From: Mesorhabditis belari | Lineage: Eukaryota; Nematoda; Chromadorea; Rhabditida; Rhabditidae | Length of the DNA: 64,000 bases | Assembly (NCBI GenBank): GCA_958450365.1 | Contig: CAUEEP010000901.1 | Span: forward strand, 558,001 to 622,000 | Direction: 5' to 3' | In this document: one piece after another, positions 52,180-62,000 of the stretch | Numbering within the stretch: the stretch's first letter is position 1 | How the letters are laid out: every line of letters begins with the position of its first letter | Notes under the pieces: generated by a model | Databases searched by the model: none | The model's input: the letters and a program-made list of their open reading frames with translations, nothing else | What the model was told of the DNA's origin: nothing | Position numbers and translations under genes: made by a program

Positions 52180-55100
52180 ATGCCCGCACCTTCATATCCG
52201 CATTTATATCTTCGTGTCTCCTCATTAATTGGGTATTTTGGAGCGTTTATCGGTGTTCTCGCTTTATATATTATGATAATCGCGAGTCCCAAAGAGATGA
52301 AAGCATATAAATATTGTTTGATGGTGATGCAGGTACACTACTGGACAATGAAATATCATATTTGAAAAACGATCGTCACTTTCGCGCGTCTGTAACTCCC
52401 TTGTCTTTACCGTATTTCTAAATATTAATATTACCATTGTGTAGCCCTTGTAAAGAACTTTCAGAAAATGTATAACGCTAATAGTTTAAACTCAAAGACA
52501 ATGGAGTTACAGAGTTAAGAGTGACGATCGTTTTTCAAATATCATATTTCATTGTCCAGTACCGCATTGTGATACGGCATTTATGCGATAAAGAAGTGAA
52601 AGAATATTGGCTTTTTTTAAATTTATATAATTAGAATATTATAATCTACATTTTCTTTTTAAAATAGATTTTTTCGATGGCTTTCGATATGATGGTACAC
52701 GGCTTTCTCCCCGAAATTTATACACCCGCATTTGCTGGGAAATTTTATGGCATTTTGTATGAAGTGTTTCACGTGCCTGGAACTATTATATATGTTTGTT
52801 GAAAACATAAAAATAATAGAAGAGACGATCTCAGGCGCTGATGGCCACGGGCTTTTGGGGAATCGCTCTTGGGACAATCCTCTGTTTTCTCTATCGACAT
52901 CAAGTTGTATTGCCAGATGAGCATTGGGCACGGTTTGTCTCTTCTATTAGATCCAACTCTATAAATTTCGCAAACTTTCTGACGGGCAAGACTTTTTTCG
53001 ACTCACATTATGAAGATTTTCAGTTTTCGATGGTCTTTTTGGGCGTTTTTCCTAAGTTGTCATGGCATTTTGTACCTCGGTTTGACGATGTGGCCGATTT
53101 TCGCGCTTCCACTCGAACATCCACCAAATGCGAGTGGATTGACATACATTCTCGAGGTTTATTTTTGCCTCCACTGTTACAGATTTTTCGCTAGTCTCTA
53201 GATATTGGGTTGGTGAATTGAAAACTGCCGGCTATTGTCACATGTGACAGTTTAAGCACTTTCTTCAGAAGAAATCCATTTTGGTGTCAATGGAAAAGTT
53301 GTAGAGAATCAAAAATCAAGCTTATATCCAGATTTTCAGAAAGATTCAAAAACTGGTTTTCAAGAAATGCCAAATTTACGAATTTCCACAAAACTTGCAT
53401 TTTAAGCAAAACTACTAAGTGTATCTTTTTGGAAATTTGGCTATAAGCCTCATTTTTGATTCTCTACAACTTTTCTATTGACACCAAAATGGGTTTCTTT
53501 TGAAGAAAGTGCTCAAACTGGGACATCTCCAGTCCTCCATTTTTGAGTCTCACACTTGTCTCACACACAAACCAAAACCCTACCACGAAAGAGGAATCCG
53601 CAAATTGCCTGTAAAATGGGCAGAAGTCGTCAATAATAATGGAAATTATTTGGAATGAATTGATGGTTTTATGTTCAATAAATTTTAGTTCAAAGTCCCG
53701 CAGTTTTCACCAACCCAATAAAAGAGGAAATCTGTTAGAGAATTTACTTTTTATCTAAATAATAGCCAATAACATGTTGCAAAACTGACTAGCTCTAAAA
53801 TAAAAAGCTTTGCTTGGGAACTTTTGGTGCATTCCCAATACAGTCCGGAGCTCGTCCCTTCTGATTACTATTTATTCCGGACCATTGGTAATGAGCTTTC
53901 GGGAGAACACTTCGATCCGGAAGAAGCATTCAAAAATTGGCTTTGAAAGTTTTTCGATTCAAAACCAGAATCCTACCACGAAAGAGGAGTCCGCAAATTG
54001 CCTGTAAAATGGGCAGAAGTCGTCAATAATAATGGAAATTATTTGGAATAAATTTATGGTTTTATGTTGAATAAATTTTAGTTCAAAGTCCCGCAGTTTT
54101 CAATTCACCAACCCAATAGATAAGATAGAAACTCTGGGAAACTCGAAAGAACACTGTAAAGACATGAATAGGCTCATGGGTTAGGAGTGAAACGTAGCCT
54201 CAAATAGAGCTTAATTTTTAAAGGATTTTCTGAGAAATTTGAGAGTCTATCAGTTGCCTTTTTTTGAGAATTGATTCCGTCGATTGTATTCATCCAAACT
54301 CTAGACCTATCCCGATATGTCGTGGCTTCAATTCGACGAAGAAGCATGGATCGGTGATGCGGCTGCTTCATTGGCTCCACCATACGTGAATATTCAATGC
54401 ATTGGCATGATTTTCTTTGTGACCACCGCTGCCTGCATTGAGATTATGCCAATAGTAAGCGACTTTTCTCATTTCGATGGTTATATCGTTTTCTCTTAAA
54501 AATTTTTGAACAAAACTGACGAGTGAGAGAATTTGAGAATTTTCAGGGAATAATCCTGATCTGGCAAATATTTTATTATCTCAAAAATGCGTCGAGTTAT
54601 CTGAGTGATAAGACGAGAGCGATGCACAAAAAATTCATCAACGCTCTGCTCATTCAGGTGAGTGTTTGGTGAATGATGAATGAATGATGGCATTTGTTGG
54701 CTTCGAATTAATGCACGAAACACAGTATTGCTCAGGTTGGCGTCCCCACTCTCACCATTGTCGGCCCGTTACTTTCCAGCGCCGTAATCGGTTGGGGAAC
54801 GCCGGTATCGCAGGGTAATTTACCATTTGATACTTTGCCTTTAGCTTGAATCGAAAAAAATAGATAAAAAGCGTTTTGCCATGTAATTTGACATTTGGAA
54901 GACATTGGAAACTTGAATTCTGATCCATGAACGTTCGGATCCATGGAGTTCGGATCCATAAAGGTTCGGATCCATAAACGTTCGGATCCATGGAGTTCGG
55001 ATCCATAAAGGTTCGGATCCATAAACGTTCGGATCCATGGAGTTCGGATCCATAAACGTTCGGATCCATGGAGTTCGGATCCATAAAGGTTCGGATCCAT

Positions 55101-56683
55101 AAACGTTCGGATCCATGGAGTTCGGATCCATAAACGTTCGGATCCATGGAGTTCGGATCCATAAAGGTTCGGATCCATAAACGTTCGGATCCATGGAGTT
55201 CGGATCCATAAACGTTCGGATCCATGGAGTTCGGATCCATAAAGGTTCGGATCCATAAACGTTCGGATCCATGGAGTTCGGATCCATAAAGGTTCGGATC
55301 CATAAACGTTCGGATCCATGGAGTTCGGATCCATAAACGTTCGGATCCATGGAGTTCGGATCCATAAAGGTTCGGATCCATAAACGTTCGGATCCATGGA
55401 GTTCGGATCCATAAACGTTCGGATCCATGGAGTTCGGATCCATAAAGGTTCGGATCCATAAACGTTCGGACCATGGAGTTCGGATCCACAAACGTTCGGA
55501 CCATGGAGTTCGGATCCATAAAGGTTCGGATCCATAAACGTTCGGATCCATGGAGTTCGGATCCAAAACGTTCGGATCCATGGAGTTCGGATCCATAAAG
55601 GTTCGGATCCATAAACGTTCGGATCCATGGGTTCGGATCCATAAACGTTCGGATCCATGGAGTTCGGATCCAAAAGGTTCGGATCCATAAACGTTCGGAT
55701 CCATGGAGTTCGGATCCATAAACGTTCGGATCCATGGAGTTCGGATCCATAAAGGTTCGGATCCATAAACGTTCGGATCCATGGAGTTCGGATCCATAAA
55801 CGTTCGGATCCATGGAGTTCGGATCCATAAACGTTCGGATCCATGGAGTTCGGATCCATAAACGTTCGGATCCATGGAGTTCGGATCCATAAACGTTCGG
55901 ATCCATGGAGTTCGGATCCATAAACGTTCGGATCCATGGAGTTCGGATCCATAAACGTTCGGATCCATGGAGTTCGGATCCATAAACGTTCGGATCCATG
56001 GGTTCGGATCCAAAACGTTCGGATCCATGGAGTTCGGATCCAAAACGTTCGGACCATGGAGTCGGATCCAAAACGTTCGGATCCATGGAGTTCGGATCCA
56101 TAAACGTTCGGATCCATGGAGTTCGGATCCATAAACGTTCGGATCCATAAACGTTCGGATCCATGAACGTTCCAAATGCATTCCAAATGCATTCCAAATC
56201 GTTTGAAATAACCTTTTCAAAAAGAGATTTGGATTTTTGGCATCGATGAAATTTGGAAAATCTCTCCAAATCGTTTGGAGAGATTTTCTCTGTTAAAGTT
56301 CCTCGTCTTTTAAAGCTGTTCAATTACTTCTAATCGTAAAAATCGGCTTAATACTATTAGAAGTTTCACGGTAAGTTCTTAATCTTTAATTTTTTTTTAC
56401 TCACTTAGAATACCGGAATATGATGTTTATGTGTGCGATGTTTCACGGAAAATTGACCTCGATTCTCATCATCGCTCTCATTCAACCATATCAAAAATAC
56501 TGTGTCGATAAGCTGAGGAAAATGATCGGGTATTCCATTAGAAAGTTTCGTTTTTTACCACCGAGATCTCAGCATCACCAAACGCAACAACGAAATAACA
56601 GCCGTGTCATCAAGAACTTAACGATTACATCAGAAGCGCTTATAGATTTTTCTTTTCTGCGGCTTTTTTTTTTCAATAAATAA
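52180..56683 (+). CDS. Serpentine chemoreceptor B, Sri/Srh-like, 374 aa
   Basis: Eight exons in phase: 52180-52332, 52668-52793, 52835-52932, 53024-53156, 54305-54454, 54547-54657, 54736-54814, 56409-56683 (TAA). The layout is identical to gene A, with exons 1-4, 5 and 7 the same length or nearly so. Shared landmarks are MPAPSYPHL at the start, LCFLYRHQ (helix 3 end, 113-116), [41 protein letters not shown] and [18 protein letters not shown] (helix 7). The second intron is 41 bp. The C-terminal tail is about 45 residues longer than in gene A and basic, then Gln/Asn-rich (QHHQTQQRNN); this could be acquired 3' sequence. Intron 3 holds one complete and one broken mariner derivative, and intron 6 a 1.25-kb satellite. 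Likely a sensory GPCR; ligand unknown. No disabling change seen. Confidence 0.9.
52341..52559. mobile_element. MITE with about 45-bp inverted ends in intron 1 of gene B, 219 bp
   Basis: CTGGACAATGAAATATCATA and TGAAAAACGATCGTCAC at the left, exact complements at the right, TA on both sides. Subterminal GTAACTCC and GGAGTTAC also pair. Gene A has no counterpart at this position, so the insertion followed the duplication. Confidence 0.9.
53205..53718. mobile_element. Mariner MITE (TTGGGTTGGTGAATTG family), 514 bp, in intron 3 of gene B
   Basis: TA-flanked at the left; palindromic core plus the [18 protein letters not shown] tail on the plus strand. The right tip lacks part of the TIR (GCAGTTTTCACCAACCCAA). 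Confidence 0.85.
53719..54117 (+). mobile_element. 5'-truncated mariner with 44 bp of foreign sequence at the break
   Basis: The right TIR is intact (CAATTCACCAACCCAATAG). The plus-strand transposase tail runs from SPELVPSDYYLF through KNWL, a stop, to [10 protein letters not shown]. The left end is missing; instead AAAGAGGAAATCTGTTAGAG through TATCTAAATAATA appears, identical to intergenic 42269-42312. Confidence 0.8.
54915..56175 (+). repeat. 1.25-kb GGATCC satellite in intron 6 of gene B
   Basis: About 80 units of 15-16 bp centred on TTCGGATCCAT, alternating TTCGGATCCATGGAG with TTCGGATCCATAAACG or ..AAAGG, so the higher-order unit is about 31 or 47 bp. Each unit has a BamHI site. It opens 450-520-codon frames on the minus strand in all three phases, an artefact of repeat length and stop-free words. 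Confidence 0.95.
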
Positions 56684-56697
56684 ACAGATAGCTTTTA

Positions 56698-56829
56698 TTG
56701 GGTTGGTGAATTGAAAACTGCGGTCTGCTTTTACCAATTTTGAAGCCTCCCGAAAAGTTCTCTGAAATTCCACAACTATTGGGTTGGTGAATGGAAAACT
56801 GCCGGGGACTTTGAACTAAAATTTATTCA
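56698..56829. mobile_element. Composite: mariner tip - gene A intron piece - mariner tip
   Basis: TTGGGTTGGTGAATTGAAAA at 56698 is followed by 54 bp, TCTGCTTTTACCAATTTTGA through AATTCCACAAC, then TA and a second tip TTGGGTTGGTGAATGG with GACTTTGAACTAAAATTTATT. The middle 54 bp are gene A intron 5 sequence (inverse of 47218-47271), next to that intron's own MITE. The block begins 14 bp after the stop of gene B. Confidence 0.8.
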
Positions 56830-57562
56830 ATTAGTTTTGATATTTATTATAAATGCTATGTGAAATTTTATAAATGTTATTTCACTTTTTATGATTAGTT
56901 TGTTGATTTGCGTTTTGCGTACATATTGGGTTGGGGAGAATGAGTCGGCGCCAAACTTTAAAGGGACTTTTTGCACACATAAAGCCTTCTTTAAACATAC
57001 GTTTGGTTTCATCAAAAGGATCCACTATTTCTCTACAAAATCACTTTTGAGAGATTCCACAAAGCTTTTCTTTCGTGGAGTTTATGAACTTCCAAACGCA
57101 GCTGGTTAAAATGGCAAAGAGTCCGACTCATCATTTGAACAGTTTCTTTCACATAAACCTTCTTTGGTGTTTATATAAAAAGATAGAGCACATTCAATTA
57201 CTTAAGTTGCCAAATTTGCAGGAAGATCCCACCAATGGTTTTTTCTAGATCACAGTTTGTAGTTTTTGTGAAAAAATTGCTTTTTCTTGAGCGGAGGCGC
57301 TGTTTGAATTTTCTTTTAAATGTGATTTTGTAGAGAATTAGTTAACCATTCTATGAGTATCAAACGCATATTATTTGACGAAGTCGAATTGAAGTTTTAG
57401 ACATTTTTTCATTTTCGGCGCCGACTCATTCTCCCCAACCCAATAGTTTGAAATCAAAAATACGGTAAACTCAGTTGAATCGAGCCGTATTTGCATAAAA
57501 ATAGATCATAGATCAATTGGAATACAGATGAATTTTGCATTTAAACATTTCATTCGTACGCG
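56829..57562 (+). repeat. Duplicate of 49575-49802, interrupted by a MITE
   Basis: TTAGTTTTGATATTTATTAT before and TTTGAAATCAAAAATACGGT after the MITE at 56936-57443; ends at TTTAAACATTTCATTCGTA. Confidence 0.85.
56936..57443. mobile_element. MITE, TTGGGTTGGGGAGAATGAGT family, copy 1, 508 bp
   Basis: TA-flanked ends TTGGGTTGGGGAGAATGAGT and the complement ACTCATTCTCCCCAACCCAA, continuing with GGCGCC. Interior about 450 bp without coding. Copy 2, inverted, is at 59634-60143. Confidence 0.9.
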
Positions 57563-57592
57563 TGAGACGAGCGCGCTATCCACCGCGCCATG
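57553..57592 (-). pseudogene. 5' half of a tRNA-like sequence
   Basis: The minus strand reads CATGGCGCGGTGGATAGCGC then GCTCGTCTCACGCG: acceptor, D arm and part of the anticodon arm; no T arm. It sits at the end of the duplicated segment, another tRNA-like sequence at a breakpoint. Confidence 0.45.
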
Positions 57593-57739
57593 GGTGAAAT
57601 TTGCATGGTGGGGTTTTCCCACACAGGGAATTCGTTTCTGGCAATCATTTTTACGATTTCTGAAGCAGCCGACTATCAGGCCGGCTGTTCTGCTGGTTTT
57701 CATTAAAAAAAAGCAAAGCTTGATAGCATTTCTTTTTTT

Positions 57740-59093
57740 TTTTTTGATCCTTTCAAGATTGTGTGGTCCAATGAAATTCTGTTTTATATCATTTAAAAGC
57801 CTCAAATCCTCTGTAGACTATAGAAAAAGTTAAAATTAATATTATTTTTCGTTAAAATTATAAAGTATTCATTTAAAAGTCAAATTTTAAGATATCAAAA
57901 GGTACTGTAGGGCAGGTCAGGGTGATGGTAGTTTCTCTGACTTACTGTAGCTCTGAGTAAGTTAGCTTTTTGAGATTTTGTAATTGTTTAGCACCAAAAA
58001 TCACTTTCTGATATTGATGAAAACGCGATTCTTTTTTAGAACTATCGTCGTCGTTTCCTTCGTTCTTTGGCCTGTATTCGATGTATTCCCTTGCAATCAG
58101 ATACCGTTTATTCAATCAGCAAAGATAAACCATCGACACTGAAGGAAAGAATCACAACAAAAGAGCCAAAGATATCCTCAAGTACATAAAAATTCACTAT
58201 GCCTCTTTCACAGCTTAAAGCCTCTCAATGGAATGTAAAATTTCAACGAAATATGGCATAAGACAAGAAATTCACGCCTCAAAACCCAGAAAATTGGTGA
58301 ATAGATGATCAAATAATGTTTTTTTGACAAAAATAGAAATTTAAACTTGTTTTTTGTCTGGTAATGACTCAAAGAATCAAATCGAATTTTGTTTTGAGAA
58401 AGATCACTCTAGACTTTAGACTTTAGACTTTGAGAAAGATTAGTCTAGACTATTCCAGATGTGCCAGATATGCCGCCTCTCAATGGAAGTAAAGTTTCAA
58501 TGAAATATGGCATAAGAAAAGAAATTCACGCCTCAAAACTCAGAAAATTGGTGAATAGATGATCACTTAATCTTTTTTTGACCAAAATAGAAGTTTAAAT
58601 TTGTTTTTTTTCTGGTAATGGCAAAGAATCAAATTTAATTTTGTTTTTGAGAAAGATGACTTTAAAATTTCGAGAAAATTCTCTCGAATGTTTACAAAAT
58701 TGGGATTTAAGCTTTTAAAAAATGCTTTTAAAAATGAAGGCAAAGGAGGCACTTACAAGAAATGGGGAAAAAGATTACTCAAATACGGTATACTCTATTG
58801 CAATAGTACACTGCATTGTACTAGTTTTCTGTACTATAGTTGTACTGTACTAGAACTTAAGCCTGGCTATCAAACTTTGCTTTTTTTAAGGAAAATTATA
58901 GATTTTGAAAGACTTGCAAAGACCAAATTTTTGTCAAGATCTGAAGAATGCTTTTTGAAGTCTTTTGAAGTTGTGATTAGATTTGAAATAAAGCTGAAAA
59001 GCTTTGGTAAAACTTACTAGAGCTCTTACAGCTGATAGCCAAGTTTATTAGAAGATTATATTAGAAAAATATTGGAAGTATAAACTTTTCATA
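57740..59093 (+). repeat. Segmental duplication, copy 2
   Basis: Counterpart of 38500-39552, with extra internal duplication: the AATGGAAGTAAAGTTTCAAT to TTGGTGAATAGATGATCA block is present twice (58220-58320, 58480-58570). It ends within the last codons of the Rab gene. Confidence 0.85.
58036..58187 (+). pseudogene. Orphan copy of Str/Srj-like exon 8
   Basis: Acceptor TTTTTTAG|AACTATCG and the whole 50-codon reading frame (NYRRRFLRSLACIRCIPLQS to SSST and TAA) are unchanged relative to 38816-38965. No other exon of the receptor lies upstream (gene B, of a different family, is there). It cannot make a receptor alone. Confidence 0.85.
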
Positions 59094-62000
59094 GACAACA
59101 CCAACTCTTCCTATTTGTGACCTCCATTTCCAGTCGGAGTGCCTCCTCCAAGTGATCATCTTCTCGTTTTTGAAGGCGTCTAAAAAAAGGTTTTTTGGCG
59201 AATTGAAAAGTTCACAAAATATTTCCATTTTTCCTTTAGATCGTTCAATTTGCATAAAAGGGAATTAACATTTAAAAACTGATGTGGAGGTTAGCAATTT
59301 GGTTTGGAAATTGGATTGGTTTGAATTAGATTGGATTGATTGGATTTGGATTGGAAAAAGACTTATAGTACGCTTTTTTGTACTTAGAAAGTCAGTTTAC
59401 TGTAGGAGATTTTGCAATTTATCTTTCATTTTCAAGAAATACTTTCAATAAATAGTTAGAAAAATATTAGGGCACCCCAATAATTCATCTGAGGATCGAT
59501 TCCAGGGCAATCCCTATCACAGTCACCAAATTTGGACCACCCAAGGGTAGGGGGAAAAGAAATACATTTGTCTATGCAAATAGCGGTAAAAACGACCGTA
59601 TAAACGACCGTGTTTAGTTTATATTGGGTTGGGGAGAATGAGTCGGCGCCGAAAATAAAAAAAATGTCTAAAACTTCTATTCGACTTCGTCAAATAATAT
59701 GCGTTTGATATGAGTAGAATGGTTAACTAATTCTCTACAAAATGACATTTAAAAGAAAATTCAAACAGCGCCTCCGCTCAAGAAAAAGCCATTTTTTCAC
59801 AAAAACTACAAACTGTGATCTAGAAAAAACCATTGGTGGGATCTTCCTGCAAATTTGGCAACTTAAGTAATTGAATGTGCTCTATCTTTTTTATATAAAC
59901 ACCAAAGAAGGTTTATGTGAAAGAAACTGTTCAAATGATGAGTCGGACTCTTTGCCATTTTAACCAGCTGCGTTTGGAAGTTCATAAACTCCACGAAAGA
60001 AAAGCTTTGTGGAATCTCTCAAAAGTGATTTTGTAGAGAAATAGTGGATCCTTTTGATCAAACCAAACGTATGTTTAAAGAAGGCTTTATGTGTGCAAAA
60101 AGTCCCTTTAAAGTTTGGCGCCGACTCATTCTCCCCAACCCAATAGTAATTTGTAAACTTTTCTTCCTTTATAATAATCTGTAAACATTTCTTTCTTTAT
60201 AGTAATCGGTAAACTTTTCTTTCAAAATTTTACAAAGTACCGCAATAAGAGATCTTTAAGTCTCACTCCAATATTTGAAGATCAAAAATGATCTAATTAA
60301 AGATCAAGAAAAATTGTATTTTTAAGATTTTAATGTAAAGAATAAGTCAATCATTTTCTTGATTAATTTCCGTGAGATTTCATCTTATTTATTTACTTGG
60401 AAAGAGTTAATTAAAAGTTCTTTTTGTTCTCATTATTGAAACCTCATTTTGTTCTTCTTTTACCCGGGCTTTTGAAAGATTATGATTCATTTATTGATTC
60501 AAAAGTTGAACTAAAATATAAAAGAATGAGATTTTCAGTGTGTCCAATGTTTTTAGCTATTCAATATTGCCTTATTTGTTCAAAAATGACTCACGTGGCC
60601 ATTGCCATCATACACTCATTTATGCCAAAACCCGTGTAGGCTGAAGTCTCATGGAAAAGCATTCCAAACTCTTCAGCAATTTGTCGACCCGCTTTTCTTG
60701 TCAATTCTCGTTGTTGTTCGGATGCGAAAAGATCTACCTGAAAAGCTTTCTTTATTGGTAAAGCGAAATTGATTTTGATTTTGAATTTGATTTCCTGAAC
60801 CAAAGCGAATCTCTCAATGAACTATGGACTTGAAAAATTGTTCTAAAGGTAAATCTAATCTATAATCAAATGTTCTAAAAGTTTCTTTCAGGCCAGAGCT
60901 AGATACTAGGCCAGATGGACATAGTAGCCTTTTGAGATCAACTCTGTAAAGTACCAGTAATAAAGCAGTGAATGAATTGGTAGTTAAATTAAATTAAGTT
61001 AAATTTCCAGAGAGGACCGAATCCTCCACCTTTTGTTTTTCGGGCCTTTTGCTGCTCTAACCATTGAGCTATTTGGTACCTTAACTTGTCAAGGGAAAGA
61101 AGGGAAGACAAAGGGGAAAAAGAAAGAAAGAAGATGAATTCTTGCAAGCCTTGTTTACAAAATAGCTCATTTCAGAAAGATTGGGACTGGCTTGAACGCT
61201 GGAATATCTCTGAAAGAAACTCATACTTCTAGCACAAATCAAGAGCTGAGAAAGTTGTTTTCATTTTTAAAACATTTCGTTTTAATCTCAAAAGTAATTC
61301 TTTCTTTTGACTTACTTTGTTTCCGACAAGACACATCACAACATTATCATCAACGCCAGCTCGCACCGAATCAATCCAATTTCTGTAATTCTGATTTATT
61401 ATTGGAAATGATAGAATGGTAACAATGAAAACTTTAATACAAATCAATTTGAATACCTTGAAATCTTTGGGTGAGTAAAGCTTTGAAACTTCATATGAAG
61501 ATTAGAAACTTCATATAAAGCTTAGAAACTTCATATAAAGCTTAGAAACTTCATATGAAGATTAGAAACTTCATATAAAGATTAGAAACTTCATATAAAG
61601 ATTAGAAACTTCATATAAAGCTTAGAAACTTCATATGAAGCTTAGAAACTTCATATGAAGATTATAAACTTCATATGAAGATTAGAAACTTCATATAAAG
61701 ATTAGAAACTTAAAAAGCAAAGCTTAAAAACTTAATCTATTGAAGCATAAGGCTTACATAGCTTAACTCTTGTCCTGCAAAGATCCGACGAAATAAAAGG
61801 CACAATTTTGCCAGACACCCCTCTATAAACAAAATCCACAAAAATTCCCAAAGTTCTAGGGGTTCTAAAAGCCCAGAAGCTAAAAGCAGGGTTCTAAAAG
61901 CCCAGAGCTCACCTGACATGTAAAAACGATTGCTCTGAAGTGACGTCATACATTAAAACCACTCCATCTGCTTTACGAAAATATTGTTTTGTGATTGATC

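Noticed and set aside
54732..56323. Three overlapping minus-strand open frames of 459-523 codons
   Set aside because: They lie entirely in the GGATCC satellite and stay open in all three phases. The plus-strand chemoreceptor exons on both sides show this is an intron.
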